Of a DNA stretch of 64,000 nt, positions 54,976-63,194 are shown one piece after another. The notes under the pieces were generated by a model. That model ran no database searches and was not told where the DNA came from. It saw only the letters and a list, made by a program, of their open reading frames with translations. Within the stretch, counting starts at the first letter, position 1, and each line of letters starts with the position of its first letter. The DNA comes from Polaromonas sp. Its GTDB lineage: Bacteria > Pseudomonadota > Gammaproteobacteria > Burkholderiales > Burkholderiaceae_C. The stretch is taken from contig NZ_JAQSDL010000122.1 in the NCBI RefSeq assembly GCF_029945895.1, positions 41,750-105,749 on the forward strand. Reading direction: 5' to 3'. Made by a program: the position numbers and the translations under genes.

Positions 54976-55952
54976 AAACAGATTTCGACTGGAAGCCTCT
55001 GGCGCTCGTGCCGCTTCTGGCGTTGGGGGTTTTTCCCTTCATCGGCTCCGGCTCGACCTGGCTGACCTTGACGGTCGCCGGCCTGGCCATGGGCATGATC
55101 ATCTTCATCATCGCCTCCGGCCTGACGCTGGTGTTCGGCCTGATGGACGTGCTCAATTTCGGACACGGTGTGTTCATTGCGCTCGGTGCGTTTGTGGCCA
55201 CCAGCGTGCTCGGCGCCATGAGTGACTACACGCAAAGTGAATCGATGTTGCGCAACATGCTGGCAGTGCTGCCGGCCATGCTGGTGGCCATGGGGGTGGC
55301 AGGTGCCGTCGGTCTGGTGTTTGAGCGTTTCATCGTGCGGCCGGTGTACGGCCAGCACCTCAAGCAGATCCTGATCACCATGGGCGGCATGATCATCGGC
55401 GAAGAACTGATCAAGGTGATCTGGGGGCCGGCGCAGATTGCGCTGCCCATGCCTGAAGGCATGCGCGGCTCTCTGCTGTTCGGTGACGCGGCGATCGAAA
55501 AATACCGCCTCATCGCCGTGGCCGTGGGCCTGGTGGTGTTCGGAGTCCTGGCCTGGACGCTGGTACGGACCAAGGTGGGCCTGTTGATCCGCGCGGGCGT
55601 GCAGGACCGCGAGATGGTCGAATCGCTGGGCTACCGCATCAAACGCCTGTTTGTCGGCGTGTTTGTGGTCGGCAGCGCGCTGGCAGGGCTGGGCGGCGTG
55701 ATGTGGGGCCTGTACCAGCAGAGCGTGACCCCGCAGATGGGCGCCCAGGTCAATGTGCTGATCTTCATCGTCATCATCATCGGCGGGCTGGGCTCCACCG
55801 GCGGTGCTCTGATCGGTGCCTTGCTGGTCGGCCTGATGGCCAACTACACCGGTTTTCTGGCGCCCAAGGTGGCACTGTTTTCCAACATCGCGTTGATGGC
55901 TGCCATTCTGTTGTGGCGTCCCCAGGGCATCTACCCCGTGACGAATCGTTAA
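54972..55952 (+). CDS. livH: LivH-type ABC transporter permease
   Basis: Inner-membrane permease with about eight helices, 326 residues. GLMDVLNFGHGVFIALGAF near residue 57 is the family signature, and LGYRIKRLFVGVFVVGSALAG near residue 220 is the conserved cytoplasmic loop region that contacts the ATPases. It overlaps livF by 4 bp. The gap to livM holds an inverted repeat. Confidence 0.93.
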   Translation: MKTDFDWKPLALVPLLALGVFPFIGSGSTWLTLTVAGLAMGMIIFIIASGLTLVFGLMDVLNFGHGVFIALGAFVATSVLGAMSDYTQSESMLRNMLAVLPAMLVAMGVAGAVGLVFERFIVRPVYGQHLKQILITMGGMIIGEELIKVIWGPAQIALPMPEGMRGSLLFGDAAIEKYRLIAVAVGLVVFGVLAWTLVRTKVGLLIRAGVQDREMVESLGYRIKRLFVGVFVVGSALAGLGGVMWGLYQQSVTPQMGAQVNVLIFIVIIIGGLGSTGGALIGALLVGLMANYTGFLAPKVALFSNIALMAAILLWRPQGIYPVTNR

Positions 55953-55978
55953 GGATGACGCCATGAAAACCGTTTATC

Positions 55979-56049
55979 CGTTCGGGCTGAGCCTGTCGAA
56001 GCCATCTCAGCAAACCACGAATGCCCTTCGACAAGCTCAGGGCGAACGG
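55979..56049. repeat. Inverted repeat between livH and livM
   Basis: The left arm CCGTTCGGGCTGAGCCTGTC with GAAGCC (55979-56004) is complementary with few mismatches to the right arm GCCCTTCGACAAGCTCAGGG with CGAACGG (56023-56049). The motif TTCGACAAGCTCAGG is a dispersed repeat I know from many proteobacterial genomes. It leaves only 8 bp before the livM start. Confidence 0.8.
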
Positions 56050-56057
56050 GACATCAC

Positions 56058-57140
56058 ATGCTAACGAGACTGCTCTCCAACGACTTCCCGCGCAGCCGCG
56101 TGCTGGCCGTGATTCTGGTCGGCCTGCTGCTGGCCCTGGCCTTTGCGCCCTTCATCTTTCCCGGCGTCAAGGCCCTGAGCGTCGCTGCCAAGGTGCTGGT
56201 GTTCATTGTGCTGGTGGCCAGCTTTGACCTGCTGCTGGGCTACACCGGCATCGTCAGTTTTGCGCACACCATGTTTTTTGGCATCGGTGCCTATGGCATT
56301 GCGATTGCGAGCACCCGTCTGGGCGCGACCTGGGAGGCGCTGGCCGTGGGCCTGCTGTCGTCGCTGGTGCTGTCTTTTCTGCTGGCGCTTGCCGTGGGCC
56401 TGTTCTCGCTGCGCGTCAAGGCCATCTTTTTTGCGATGATCACGCTGGCGGTCGCCTCGGCCTTCCAGACCCTGGCCTCGCAGCTGTCGGAGTTCACCGG
56501 TGGCGAGGACGGCCTGAGCTTCAAGGTGCCCGAGCTGCTGTCGCCCAGCATGGAGTTTTTCGAGCAGCCCTTCCTCGGCGTGTCCATCGACGGCCGCCTG
56601 CTGTGCTACTACCTGCTGTTCGTGATCACCCTGGTGTCACTGCTGGGCCTGCTGCGCATTGTCAACTCACCTTTTGGACGCGTGTTGCAGGCCATCCGCG
56701 AAAACGAGTTCCGCGCCGAAGCCATCGGTTACCGCGTGGTGGTCTACCGCACCACGTCCAGCGTGCTGTCGGCGCTGTTTGCCACCGTCGCCGGCGCCAT
56801 GCTGGCACTCTGGCTGCGCTACAACGGACCGGACACCTCGCTGTCCTTCGAAATCATGATCGACGTGCTGCTGATTGTCGTGATCGGCGGCATGGGCACG
56901 ATTTACGGCGCAGCCATAGGCGCGGCGCTGTTCCTGGTGGCGCAGAGCTACCTGCAGGACCTGCTGCGCCTGGGCAGCGAAGCCGCAAGCAGCCTGCCGT
57001 GGCTGGCCGCCCTGCTGTCGCCCGACCGCTGGCTGCTCTGGCTCGGCGTCCTGTTTGTCCTATCGGTGTATTACTTTCCCACCGGCGTTGTGGGGCGGCT
57101 CAGGGCCGTGCGTAGTCAGGGAGCAACCCCCCGGACCTGA
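56058..57140 (+). CDS. livM: LivM-type ABC transporter permease
   Basis: Second permease of the importer, 360 residues, about ten helices. LLGYTGIVSFAHTMFFGIGAYG near residue 58 (cited in part) is the LivM signature. FGRVLQAIRENEFRAEAIGY near residue 208 is the conserved coupling loop. It begins right after a dispersed inverted repeat, whose stem could influence translation. The second receptor gene follows 28 bp later. Confidence 0.93.
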   Translation: MLTRLLSNDFPRSRVLAVILVGLLLALAFAPFIFPGVKALSVAAKVLVFIVLVASFDLLLGYTGIVSFAHTMFFGIGAYGIAIASTRLGATWEALAVGLLSSLVLSFLLALAVGLFSLRVKAIFFAMITLAVASAFQTLASQLSEFTGGEDGLSFKVPELLSPSMEFFEQPFLGVSIDGRLLCYYLLFVITLVSLLGLLRIVNSPFGRVLQAIRENEFRAEAIGYRVVVYRTTSSVLSALFATVAGAMLALWLRYNGPDTSLSFEIMIDVLLIVVIGGMGTIYGAAIGAALFLVAQSYLQDLLRLGSEAASSLPWLAALLSPDRWLLWLGVLFVLSVYYFPTGVVGRLRAVRSQGATPRT

Positions 57141-57168
57141 ATGCCAGGCCACAAGCAGGAGACAAATC

Positions 57169-58320
57169 ATGAGAACAACCTTGAAGACATGGGGCCGACA
57201 GACCTTGGCCGCGCTGGCCCTTTGCGGGCTCGGCGGGGTGGGCGGGGTGGCGCAGGCGGCTGATCTGGTCATTGGCCAGGTGGCGCCGCTGTCGGGCGTG
57301 CTGGCCAGCACCGGTCACCAGATGGTGGTGGGCGGCAAGATCTATTTTGACCACATCAATGCGCAGGGTGGGGTGCACGGCGCCAAAATCCGCCACGAGG
57401 TGGTGGACGACGGCTACAAGGTGCCCGAGACCGTGCGCCTGACGCGCGAGATGCTGGCCAAACCCGAGGTGGTGGCGCTGTTCGGCTTTGCCGGCACGGC
57501 CAACGTGACGCAGCTGCTGACAGACGGCGTGCTCGATGTCGGCGGCGCTGCGCTGGTGGCTCCGTACACCGGCGGCGAGTCGCTGCGCAACCCGTTCAAC
57601 CCCTGGATCTTTCATGTGCGCGCCGGCTACGCTGACGAGACCGAGCACATGGTGCAGCAGGTGACGACGCTGGGCATGAGCCGCATCGCGGTGATGTACC
57701 AGGACGACGGCTTCGGAAAAGCCGGTCTGCTGGGCGTCGAAAACGCGCTGGCCAAACGCAAGCTCAAGCTGGCCGCGGCGGCTGGTTATGAGCGCAACAC
57801 CGACAAGGTCGAAGAAGCGGTCAAAAAGATCAAGGCGTCGGACGCGCAGGCCATCATCATGATTTCGGTCAACAAGTCCACGGCGGCCTTTGTCAAGCTC
57901 TACCGCGAGACAGGTGGCGGTGCGCAGCTCTACAACATCTCGGTGGTGGACCCGGCCGAACTGGTCAAGCTGGCCGGCCTGAAAAACGCTCACGGGCTGG
58001 GCATCAGCCAGGTGGTGCCTTACCCCTTCATGCCGAACACACCGGTGGTGCGCGAATACCACGCGTTGCTGAAAAAATACGCGCCCGGCGAAGTTGTCAA
58101 CTACACGAGTTTTGAAGAGTTTGTAGGCGCCAAGGTGCTGGTGGAAGCCCTGCGGCGCGCCGGCCCCAACCCGACGCGGGCCAGGGTGGTCAAGGCGCTG
58201 GAGTCCATGAACAGCTTCGACACGGGCGGTGTTGTCGTCAACTATTCACCCGCCAACCGCATCGGTTCACGGTATGTGGAAGTGACCGTGATCGGCAGCA
58301 CCGGCAAGCTGCTGAAGTAG
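57169..58320 (+). CDS. Liv-type ABC transporter binding protein (second of two)
   Basis: A second HAAT-family receptor of 383 residues. The ATG at 57169 follows AAGCAGGAGACAAATC. A signal peptide ends at VAQAAD, and the mature protein starts LVIGQVAPLSGVLASTGHQM. It differs clearly from the first receptor of the operon, so one permease may serve two ligands or two affinities. Both receptors lie at opposite ends of the same transcription unit. Confidence 0.9.
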   Translation: MRTTLKTWGRQTLAALALCGLGGVGGVAQAADLVIGQVAPLSGVLASTGHQMVVGGKIYFDHINAQGGVHGAKIRHEVVDDGYKVPETVRLTREMLAKPEVVALFGFAGTANVTQLLTDGVLDVGGAALVAPYTGGESLRNPFNPWIFHVRAGYADETEHMVQQVTTLGMSRIAVMYQDDGFGKAGLLGVENALAKRKLKLAAAAGYERNTDKVEEAVKKIKASDAQAIIMISVNKSTAAFVKLYRETGGGAQLYNISVVDPAELVKLAGLKNAHGLGISQVVPYPFMPNTPVVREYHALLKKYAPGEVVNYTSFEEFVGAKVLVEALRRAGPNPTRARVVKALESMNSFDTGGVVVNYSPANRIGSRYVEVTVIGSTGKLLK

Positions 58321-58372
58321 CCGTTGCGGCGCGCATCCAGGTAAGAAGAGATCAAACAAGAGAGTCCGCTTC

Positions 58373-59251
58373 ATGCACTTCACGTCCGAATACCTGACCT
58401 GCGCTGGGCGCGAGATCCACTACACAGAGTGGGGCCGCCAGCACAGCGCCACCGTCATCGCCTGGCACGGGCTGGCCCGCACCGGACGCGACATGGACGA
58501 ACTGGCAGCGCACCTCAGCGACCGCTACCGCGTGATCTGTCCCGACACCATTGGGCGCGGCCTGAGCCAGTGGAGCCCCGACCCGAAAGCCGAATATCAG
58601 CTGGCGTTTTACGCGCGTATTGCGGCAGACCTCTTTGAGCAACTGCATATCGACAAGGCGCATTGGGTCGGCACGTCCATGGGCGGCGCCATCGGCACGG
58701 TGTGCGCCTCCGGCCTGTTCGAGCCCGCCATGAAAGGCCGCATCCAGAGTCTGGTGCTCAACGACACGGCGCCGCAGATTGCCGACCCGGCGGTCGCGCG
58801 GATCAGGTCCTATGCCGGCAACCCGCCGGCTTTTGACACCATGCTGGCGCTCGAGGCCTTTTTCCGGCAGGTCTACAAGCCTTATGGCTGGCTGAGCGAC
58901 GCGCAGTGGCGCCGCATGGCGGAAACCTCGGTCCGCCGTCTGCCCGACGGCCGCCTGACACCGCATTACGACCCGGCCATGGTGCAGCAGTTCACCCACC
59001 ACCCGGGCGACTACCTGATCTGGGAGCATTACGACGCGCTCGAGATTCCCGTGTTGTGCCTGCGCGGCGCCGAGTCCGACCTCGTGCTGCGCGAGACCAC
59101 CACCGAGATGCAGGCCCGCGGCCCGGGCGCCGCAGGCCGGCTGCAGGTGGTCGAAGTGCCCGGCTGCGGCCATGCGCCCGCGCTCAATGTGCCCGATCAG
59201 CTGGATCGGGTGGCCGCATTCATTGACGCAGCAGCGCTTGCATGCTCATGA
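58373..59251 (+). CDS. Alpha/beta hydrolase
   Basis: A cytoplasmic alpha/beta-fold hydrolase of 292 residues without a signal peptide. The nucleophile elbow is VGTSMGGAIG near residue 102, and the catalytic His lies in VPGCGHAPAL near the C-terminus. The oxyanion stretch AWHGLARTGRDMDE is typical of ester or carbon-carbon bond hydrolases. As last gene of the sigma-54 operon, it may cleave the imported compound. Its last codons and stop (TGCTCATGA) fall in a family A repeat. Confidence 0.85.
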   Translation: MHFTSEYLTCAGREIHYTEWGRQHSATVIAWHGLARTGRDMDELAAHLSDRYRVICPDTIGRGLSQWSPDPKAEYQLAFYARIAADLFEQLHIDKAHWVGTSMGGAIGTVCASGLFEPAMKGRIQSLVLNDTAPQIADPAVARIRSYAGNPPAFDTMLALEAFFRQVYKPYGWLSDAQWRRMAETSVRRLPDGRLTPHYDPAMVQQFTHHPGDYLIWEHYDALEIPVLCLRGAESDLVLRETTTEMQARGPGAAGRLQVVEVPGCGHAPALNVPDQLDRVAAFIDAAALACS

Positions 59252-59297
59252 ATTGATAGCTGCTTGCGCCCGTGTGTAAAGGGCTGGAGGCCGATTT
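59244..59297 (-). repeat. Family A element at the 3' end of the hydrolase gene
   Basis: Reverse copy: GCTCATGAATTGATAGCTGC, TTGCGCCC, GTGTGTAAA and GGGCTGGAGGCCGATTT. The TGA stop of the hydrolase (59249-59251) is inside the element. This copy is the closest to the apparent consensus. Confidence 0.85.
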
Positions 59298-59364
59298 GAT
59301 GCATGGACTTAAGGCGCTGCGCTCTTTTGACTCGCCATGGCGAGCCTGACCCGCCACCCCTGGG

Positions 59365-59796
59365 TCATGTCTCGTTGATATAGCCGCGTGCCAGCGCACC
59401 CGCCTGGTCGTCGAAGATGGCCATGGCGGTTGTCATGCGCCTGAAACCCAGCTTTCGATAGAAACCTTCCTTGCCGGGAACCGCGTAGAGAATGATTTTG
59501 CGGTGGCCGCGCGACAGCTCCACGAGATGACTCACGATCTGCTTGCCCAGCCCGGTGCCCTGGTGGCTGGGCAGCACCGCAACGTCGCAGATGTAGGCAC
59601 AGTCCACGCCGTCCGCCAGCACGCGGCCTGCGCCGACGAGTTTGCCGTCGTCATGGACAAAGCAGCGAAACAGGCTGTTCGTGAAGACGGTTTGCAGGCT
59701 GGCAGGGCTCTTGTTGCCGAGTGGTGCGGCTGCGTACAGCGCCGAGAGTTCGTGCCAGTCAATGCCGGTTAGCTGGGCGGTCCAGGTGAGGGTCAT
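59365..59796 (-). CDS. GNAT-family N-acetyltransferase
   Basis: A 143-residue acetyl-CoA-dependent acetyltransferase. The acetyl-CoA loop is LPSHQGTGLGKQIVSHLVE near residue 75, a classical Q/RxxGxG/A motif, followed by KIILYAVPGKEGFYRKLGFRRM. The substrate is unknown. It converges on the hydrolase operon and stands alone. Confidence 0.9.
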   Translation of the reverse strand: MTLTWTAQLTGIDWHELSALYAAAPLGNKSPASLQTVFTNSLFRCFVHDDGKLVGAGRVLADGVDCAYICDVAVLPSHQGTGLGKQIVSHLVELSRGHRKIILYAVPGKEGFYRKLGFRRMTTAMAIFDDQAGALARGYINET

Positions 59797-59903
59797 ACCG
59801 GGACAGCTTCAATGACAGCCATGTCGGCTGATGATTTTTTGCGTATCAGAATGTTCATGATGCTCCGGTGCGAGGAGGGTTATCACCTGAGTCAGGCCGC
59901 TGC

Positions 59904-60284
59904 TCAGCGACCCCGGAAATGCGACACCTGTAGAAAGCGTAAGGCTGCAATGACCTGATCCACGCGAAGGCTGGAAAGCGACCCGATACGATCACCCAAA
60001 CGGCTCTTGGGGATACTCGAAACTTGCGAGGCAATCACCACACTTTGCCGCTCCAGACCTCCCTCGCCCGCATCCAGGAGAACGACCCCAGGCTCAGACG
60101 CCCGCTTGAGGTTTGAACTGAGTGAACACACCACAACGGTAGCAATCCTGGAATGGTTAAAGACGTCACCTTGGACCACGACATGCGGGTGAGGCGAACC
60201 TGAAATGGACCCAATCGATTCGTCCGCAGCAACCCAGAAAATGTCCCCATAGTTAATCTGCGGCCCCGCCTCATCCTGTTGCAT
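59904..60284 (-). CDS. PemK/MazF-family toxin, no adjacent antitoxin seen
   Basis: A 126-residue protein of the PemK/MazF endoribonuclease fold. The ATG at 60284 follows TTGAGGAGCAAA, a strong ribosome-binding site. Family landmarks are INYGDIFWVAADESIGS at the start, PHPHVVVQGDVFNHSRIATVVVCSL, and SVVIASQVSSIPKSRLGDRIGSLS near the end. MazF toxins cut mRNA at short motifs and are normally preceded by a small antitoxin gene. No such frame exists just upstream or downstream here, so it may be orphan, housekeeping or partnered elsewhere. Confidence 0.85.
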   Translation of the reverse strand: MQQDEAGPQINYGDIFWVAADESIGSISGSPHPHVVVQGDVFNHSRIATVVVCSLSSNLKRASEPGVVLLDAGEGGLERQSVVIASQVSSIPKSRLGDRIGSLSSLRVDQVIAALRFLQVSHFRGR

Positions 60285-60438
60285 TTTGCTCCTCAATCCG
60301 CCGCGACAACGTTCCGTCTGCGGCATAACGTTGGAGGCCACCGGCACGCAGCAAGAGCCGCGCAGCGGCAACCTGCTGCTGTGTGTCCGTGTGGGCCGAC
60401 ATGTTAAACCGCATTGGATGGCAACGGCACGGAGCCTC

Positions 60439-60801
60439 TCAGTGGACCACTTGCCTGAGGACAGGCATCAAGATGAAGATATTTGCGAAAGGGGCAAGCA
60501 ACAGGCCGAGGCCAGGCCACATGAGTCCCCCACTACGCAAGGCGCCACTCTGCATGACCCGCCATAGCACCCCAGATAGAAAAGCTAAAACACCCACGAC
60601 TGCCAGTGCCCACCCGAGCTGCAGCACCCACACGGAGACGGAAGCGCTACTGACGAGAAGAAGCACCGCAACGAGGTTGTGTACCCAGCTTCGAGTTGAC
60701 GCGGCGGTCGCAAGAACCACAAGTGCCACAACGACCACGATCGCAAGAAGCCGAGGGATGTAAAGGACGGCGGTAGCCGACATGAGTAGGTTCTGGAACA
60801 A
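60439..60801 (-). CDS. Small hydrophobic membrane protein, unknown
   Basis: A 120-residue protein with about four hydrophobic helices (around 12-32, 40-60, 62-80 and 92-112) and no family I recognise. A TTG at 60801 is preceded by AAGGAGAACAGAGCG, while an in-frame ATG at 60783 has no such site; I use the TTG. It is on the same strand as the PemK-like toxin, 154 bp upstream of it. A functional link is not shown. Confidence 0.55.
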   Translation of the reverse strand: MFQNLLMSATAVLYIPRLLAIVVVVALVVLATAASTRSWVHNLVAVLLLVSSASVSVWVLQLGWALAVVGVLAFLSGVLWRVMQSGALRSGGLMWPGLGLLLAPFANIFILMPVLRQVVH

Positions 60802-61161
60802 CGCTCTGTTCTCCTTGATGCTGTTTAACGTAATTTAGACCGCAAAACCTGCGGTGTAACTTGTCGGCTGCGGTATAAAACGGGCATCAAATTCACCCTC
60901 AAGTTGTTGTCAGTAAACAGTTTTCTACGCATGGCGCTTTTCTGTCAGGTCGATAAAAAGCCGCCAAACACCGCATGATTCCAGGCAGGGTATGGGAGTG
61001 GCACATCCTCCAAAAGAAGGACGGTGCGGCGGCAACCCATCCCCGGACTGCGCGCCACGTCAACACCATCATTCACAGGCGCCTGCCTGCTTCAATCCGA
61101 AATCTCGCGGATCAGGGCGTCGATTTGCTGCCGCCGGGTCGAGTGGTTATTGGACGACACT
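60802..61161. other. Intergenic region without recognised gene
   Basis: This 360-bp stretch has lower GC than its surroundings. It has a small perfect hairpin ACCGCA-AAACC-TGCGGT (60839-60855) and no plausible coding frame; short plus-strand frames have no ribosome-binding site or known domain. It presumably carries the promoter of the small membrane protein gene. Confidence 0.5.
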
Positions 61162-61404
61162 TCAAGGCTTGAGCAGCGTGGCGTTGATCACCGATTCGTC
61201 GGGCACCGCAAAGGTTGTGTTGTGCATGTGGGTCAACGGCCCACCCCCTGGGATCACATGACCCGCGTCATCGCAACCGACGGCCTTGAACTTCCATTGG
61301 CCCCCAATCAGCTTGAGGTTGCCCACATGCTCTTGAGTGCCAGCCATCACGCGGTACACGCCGTCATTGACCTGGCTGAGTGTCAAGGGCGACAGGGCTG
61401 CCAT
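61162..61404 (-). CDS. Small conserved-looking protein downstream of proQ
   Basis: An 80-residue protein without a recognised domain: hydrophilic, with no signal or membrane segment, and with one internal Cys. It starts 11 bp after the proQ stop on the same strand, so it should share the message. Its composition (even use of residues, GC-rich third positions) looks like real coding sequence. Function unknown. Confidence 0.6.
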   Translation of the reverse strand: MAALSPLTLSQVNDGVYRVMAGTQEHVGNLKLIGGQWKFKAVGCDDAGHVIPGGGPLTHMHNTTFAVPDESVINATLLKP

Positions 61405-61415
61405 GGCTGCTGTTC

Positions 61416-62111
61416 TCAGGCCTTGATCGCCGCAGCCAGCTCGCGTTTGTCGATGCCGTACATGTCGGCAAATTCGTCGGCGGTCTTGCCGCTGCTTTCA
61501 AACGTGCGGCGCAGTGCTTCGCGTTTGGCCAACTTCTGGTCGCGCTCGGCGAAGGCTTCTTCCAGCAGGGCGGTGGCCGCTGCGTCATTGGTTTGCACCC
61601 GGGCCTGGTAGTCCTGCCGGGTCAGGCCACTGGCCTCGAAAGCGGCCATCAACTGCGCACGGAATTTGGGCCGCAGGTCCTCGCGGGCGCGGGCCTGGCG
61701 GCGGCGGAACAGTTCGAGCAGTGAGAGGTAGACATGTTCGGCCGCCACGTCGTCACCCGCCTGGCCCTGAAGGTCGTGGCGCTTGTTGCCGGCGGTCACG
61801 CATTGCAGGTAACGCGTGGAGCGTGTATGAATGCCCAGCGCCGCCTTGAGGCTGTCGCGCTGGAAGTGTTCGGGGTGCGCGGCCAGCAGCTCCTGAAAAA
61901 TGCCGAGCTTGAGCGGCAGGAAATGGGTGCCGAAGAGGTGCGGGTAGAGCTCGAACAGCTTTTCGAGCACGGGTTGCACCGAACGCGAACGACCCGCTGC
62001 GGGGGTGGGTTCGCCTGCCGGCTCAATGTGTGGCTGCCCGGCGGGCGTGATCCCGTCCGCTGGAGCGGTTTCACCGGGAACTGTGCTTGTTTCTGAAGGG
62101 GTCATGGTCAT
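61416..62111 (-). CDS. proQ: ProQ/FinO-family RNA chaperone
   Basis: ProQ-family proteins bind structured small RNAs and mRNA 3' ends. ATG at 62111 (MTMTPSE) gives 231 residues; the frame stays open further up but looks non-coding. The FinO-like domain occupies about 50-165 with LEKLFELYPHLFGTHFLPLK, SLKAALGIHTRSTRYL and an AAGNKRHDL-like segment. The N-terminal 45 residues are Pro/Thr/Glu-rich and the C-terminal 60 form a charged helical region. Confidence 0.88.
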   Translation of the reverse strand: MTMTPSETSTVPGETAPADGITPAGQPHIEPAGEPTPAAGRSRSVQPVLEKLFELYPHLFGTHFLPLKLGIFQELLAAHPEHFQRDSLKAALGIHTRSTRYLQCVTAGNKRHDLQGQAGDDVAAEHVYLSLLELFRRRQARAREDLRPKFRAQLMAAFEASGLTRQDYQARVQTNDAAATALLEEAFAERDQKLAKREALRRTFESSGKTADEFADMYGIDKRELAAAIKA

Positions 62112-62332
62112 GGGGCATCTTTGGGGCAACCCGTGATTGTCAACCAAACGGCCCGGCCCTTGTGTAAACCCCATGTTCATGGGGTCTGAATTGTCACCCG
62201 CTTCCGGTTTTTGGCTGCTCCGGGCATTCATAATTTGGCTGTCAGGCGGGAAGGGACTCCCCATGCCAAGCCTGCCGCGCGCTCCGGGTTATTTGCGCCT
62301 TGTGTTCAAAATATTTCTGACAGGAAACCACC

Positions 62333-63115
62333 ATGATTTCTGGAATGAAGGCTGTCACAGCCAGACTCGTTTTTGCCTTGCTGCTTTCGTTTGTCGGAGG
62401 CCAGGCCATGGCCGCGGGTGCGCTGGCCATTGACAGCCTGCAGGGTGAAAAATACGGGTTCTCCTTCAACCACCCGACGACCGACCAGGCCGAGCAGCGT
62501 GCCTTGCGGGAGTGTGGTTCGGACTGTGCCGTGGTGCTGCGCTTTCGCGCCGAATGCGGCGCCTATGCGGCCGACCAGGCCAAGGGCTCCAATGCTTACG
62601 GTTGGGGCACCGGTGCGACGAGTGCGATCGTCCAGCAGCGCGCGCTGTCGGAATGCCGGGCCAAGGGCGGGTCAAGCTGCAAGGTCCGTTCATGGGGCTG
62701 CGATGCCACCAAGGCCTCATCCGACCAGGATGCAGGGTCCAGGGACAACAACACCGCCAGCACGGAACTCCAGATGCAGGGTGACTGGGAAGTGGACTAT
62801 GCCGGGTCGGCCGGATTCCCCTACAGGGGAACCTTGCGAGTCAATGAGAAATCCGGCAACGGCGTCTATCGGGGCGTGATGGTTCTGGCTTACACCAATA
62901 ACCAGGGGCAATCGAAGAAGATTCAGCAGAACATGCTGATCACGGTTCGCGGAAACACCGTCACGATCAAGGGCAGCAATCCTGTCTACCTGCAGGGTTC
63001 GGGCAACTACGACCCCGACAACTACACCATGACCATCGGCAGTTCCAATGTCCTGCGTGGCCAGAACAACGACGCCGGCGGCGCTGGCGGTTCCGTGGTG
63101 ATTACCAGAAGGTAA
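62333..63115 (+). CDS. Secreted DUF4189 protein
   Basis: A 260-residue exported protein. The ATG at 62333 follows ACAGGAAACCACC. The signal peptide (about 1-27) ends at AMAAG. The DUF4189 domain (about 28-125) has paired cysteines and the repeated pattern AEQRALRECGSDCAVV and QQRALSECRAKGGSSCKV. A second, unnamed beta-rich domain covers about 140-260 (GDWEVDYAGSAGFPYRGTLRV). The function of either domain is unknown to me. Confidence 0.75.
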   Translation: MISGMKAVTARLVFALLLSFVGGQAMAAGALAIDSLQGEKYGFSFNHPTTDQAEQRALRECGSDCAVVLRFRAECGAYAADQAKGSNAYGWGTGATSAIVQQRALSECRAKGGSSCKVRSWGCDATKASSDQDAGSRDNNTASTELQMQGDWEVDYAGSAGFPYRGTLRVNEKSGNGVYRGVMVLAYTNNQGQSKKIQQNMLITVRGNTVTIKGSNPVYLQGSGNYDPDNYTMTIGSSNVLRGQNNDAGGAGGSVVITRR

Positions 63116-63194
63116 CAAACCCGAGCCGCACTGCGGTTGCCAGCGGACGCCCGCTGTGCCAAAACCGCCGTTGCCCGATATAAAATCCGGGCGA

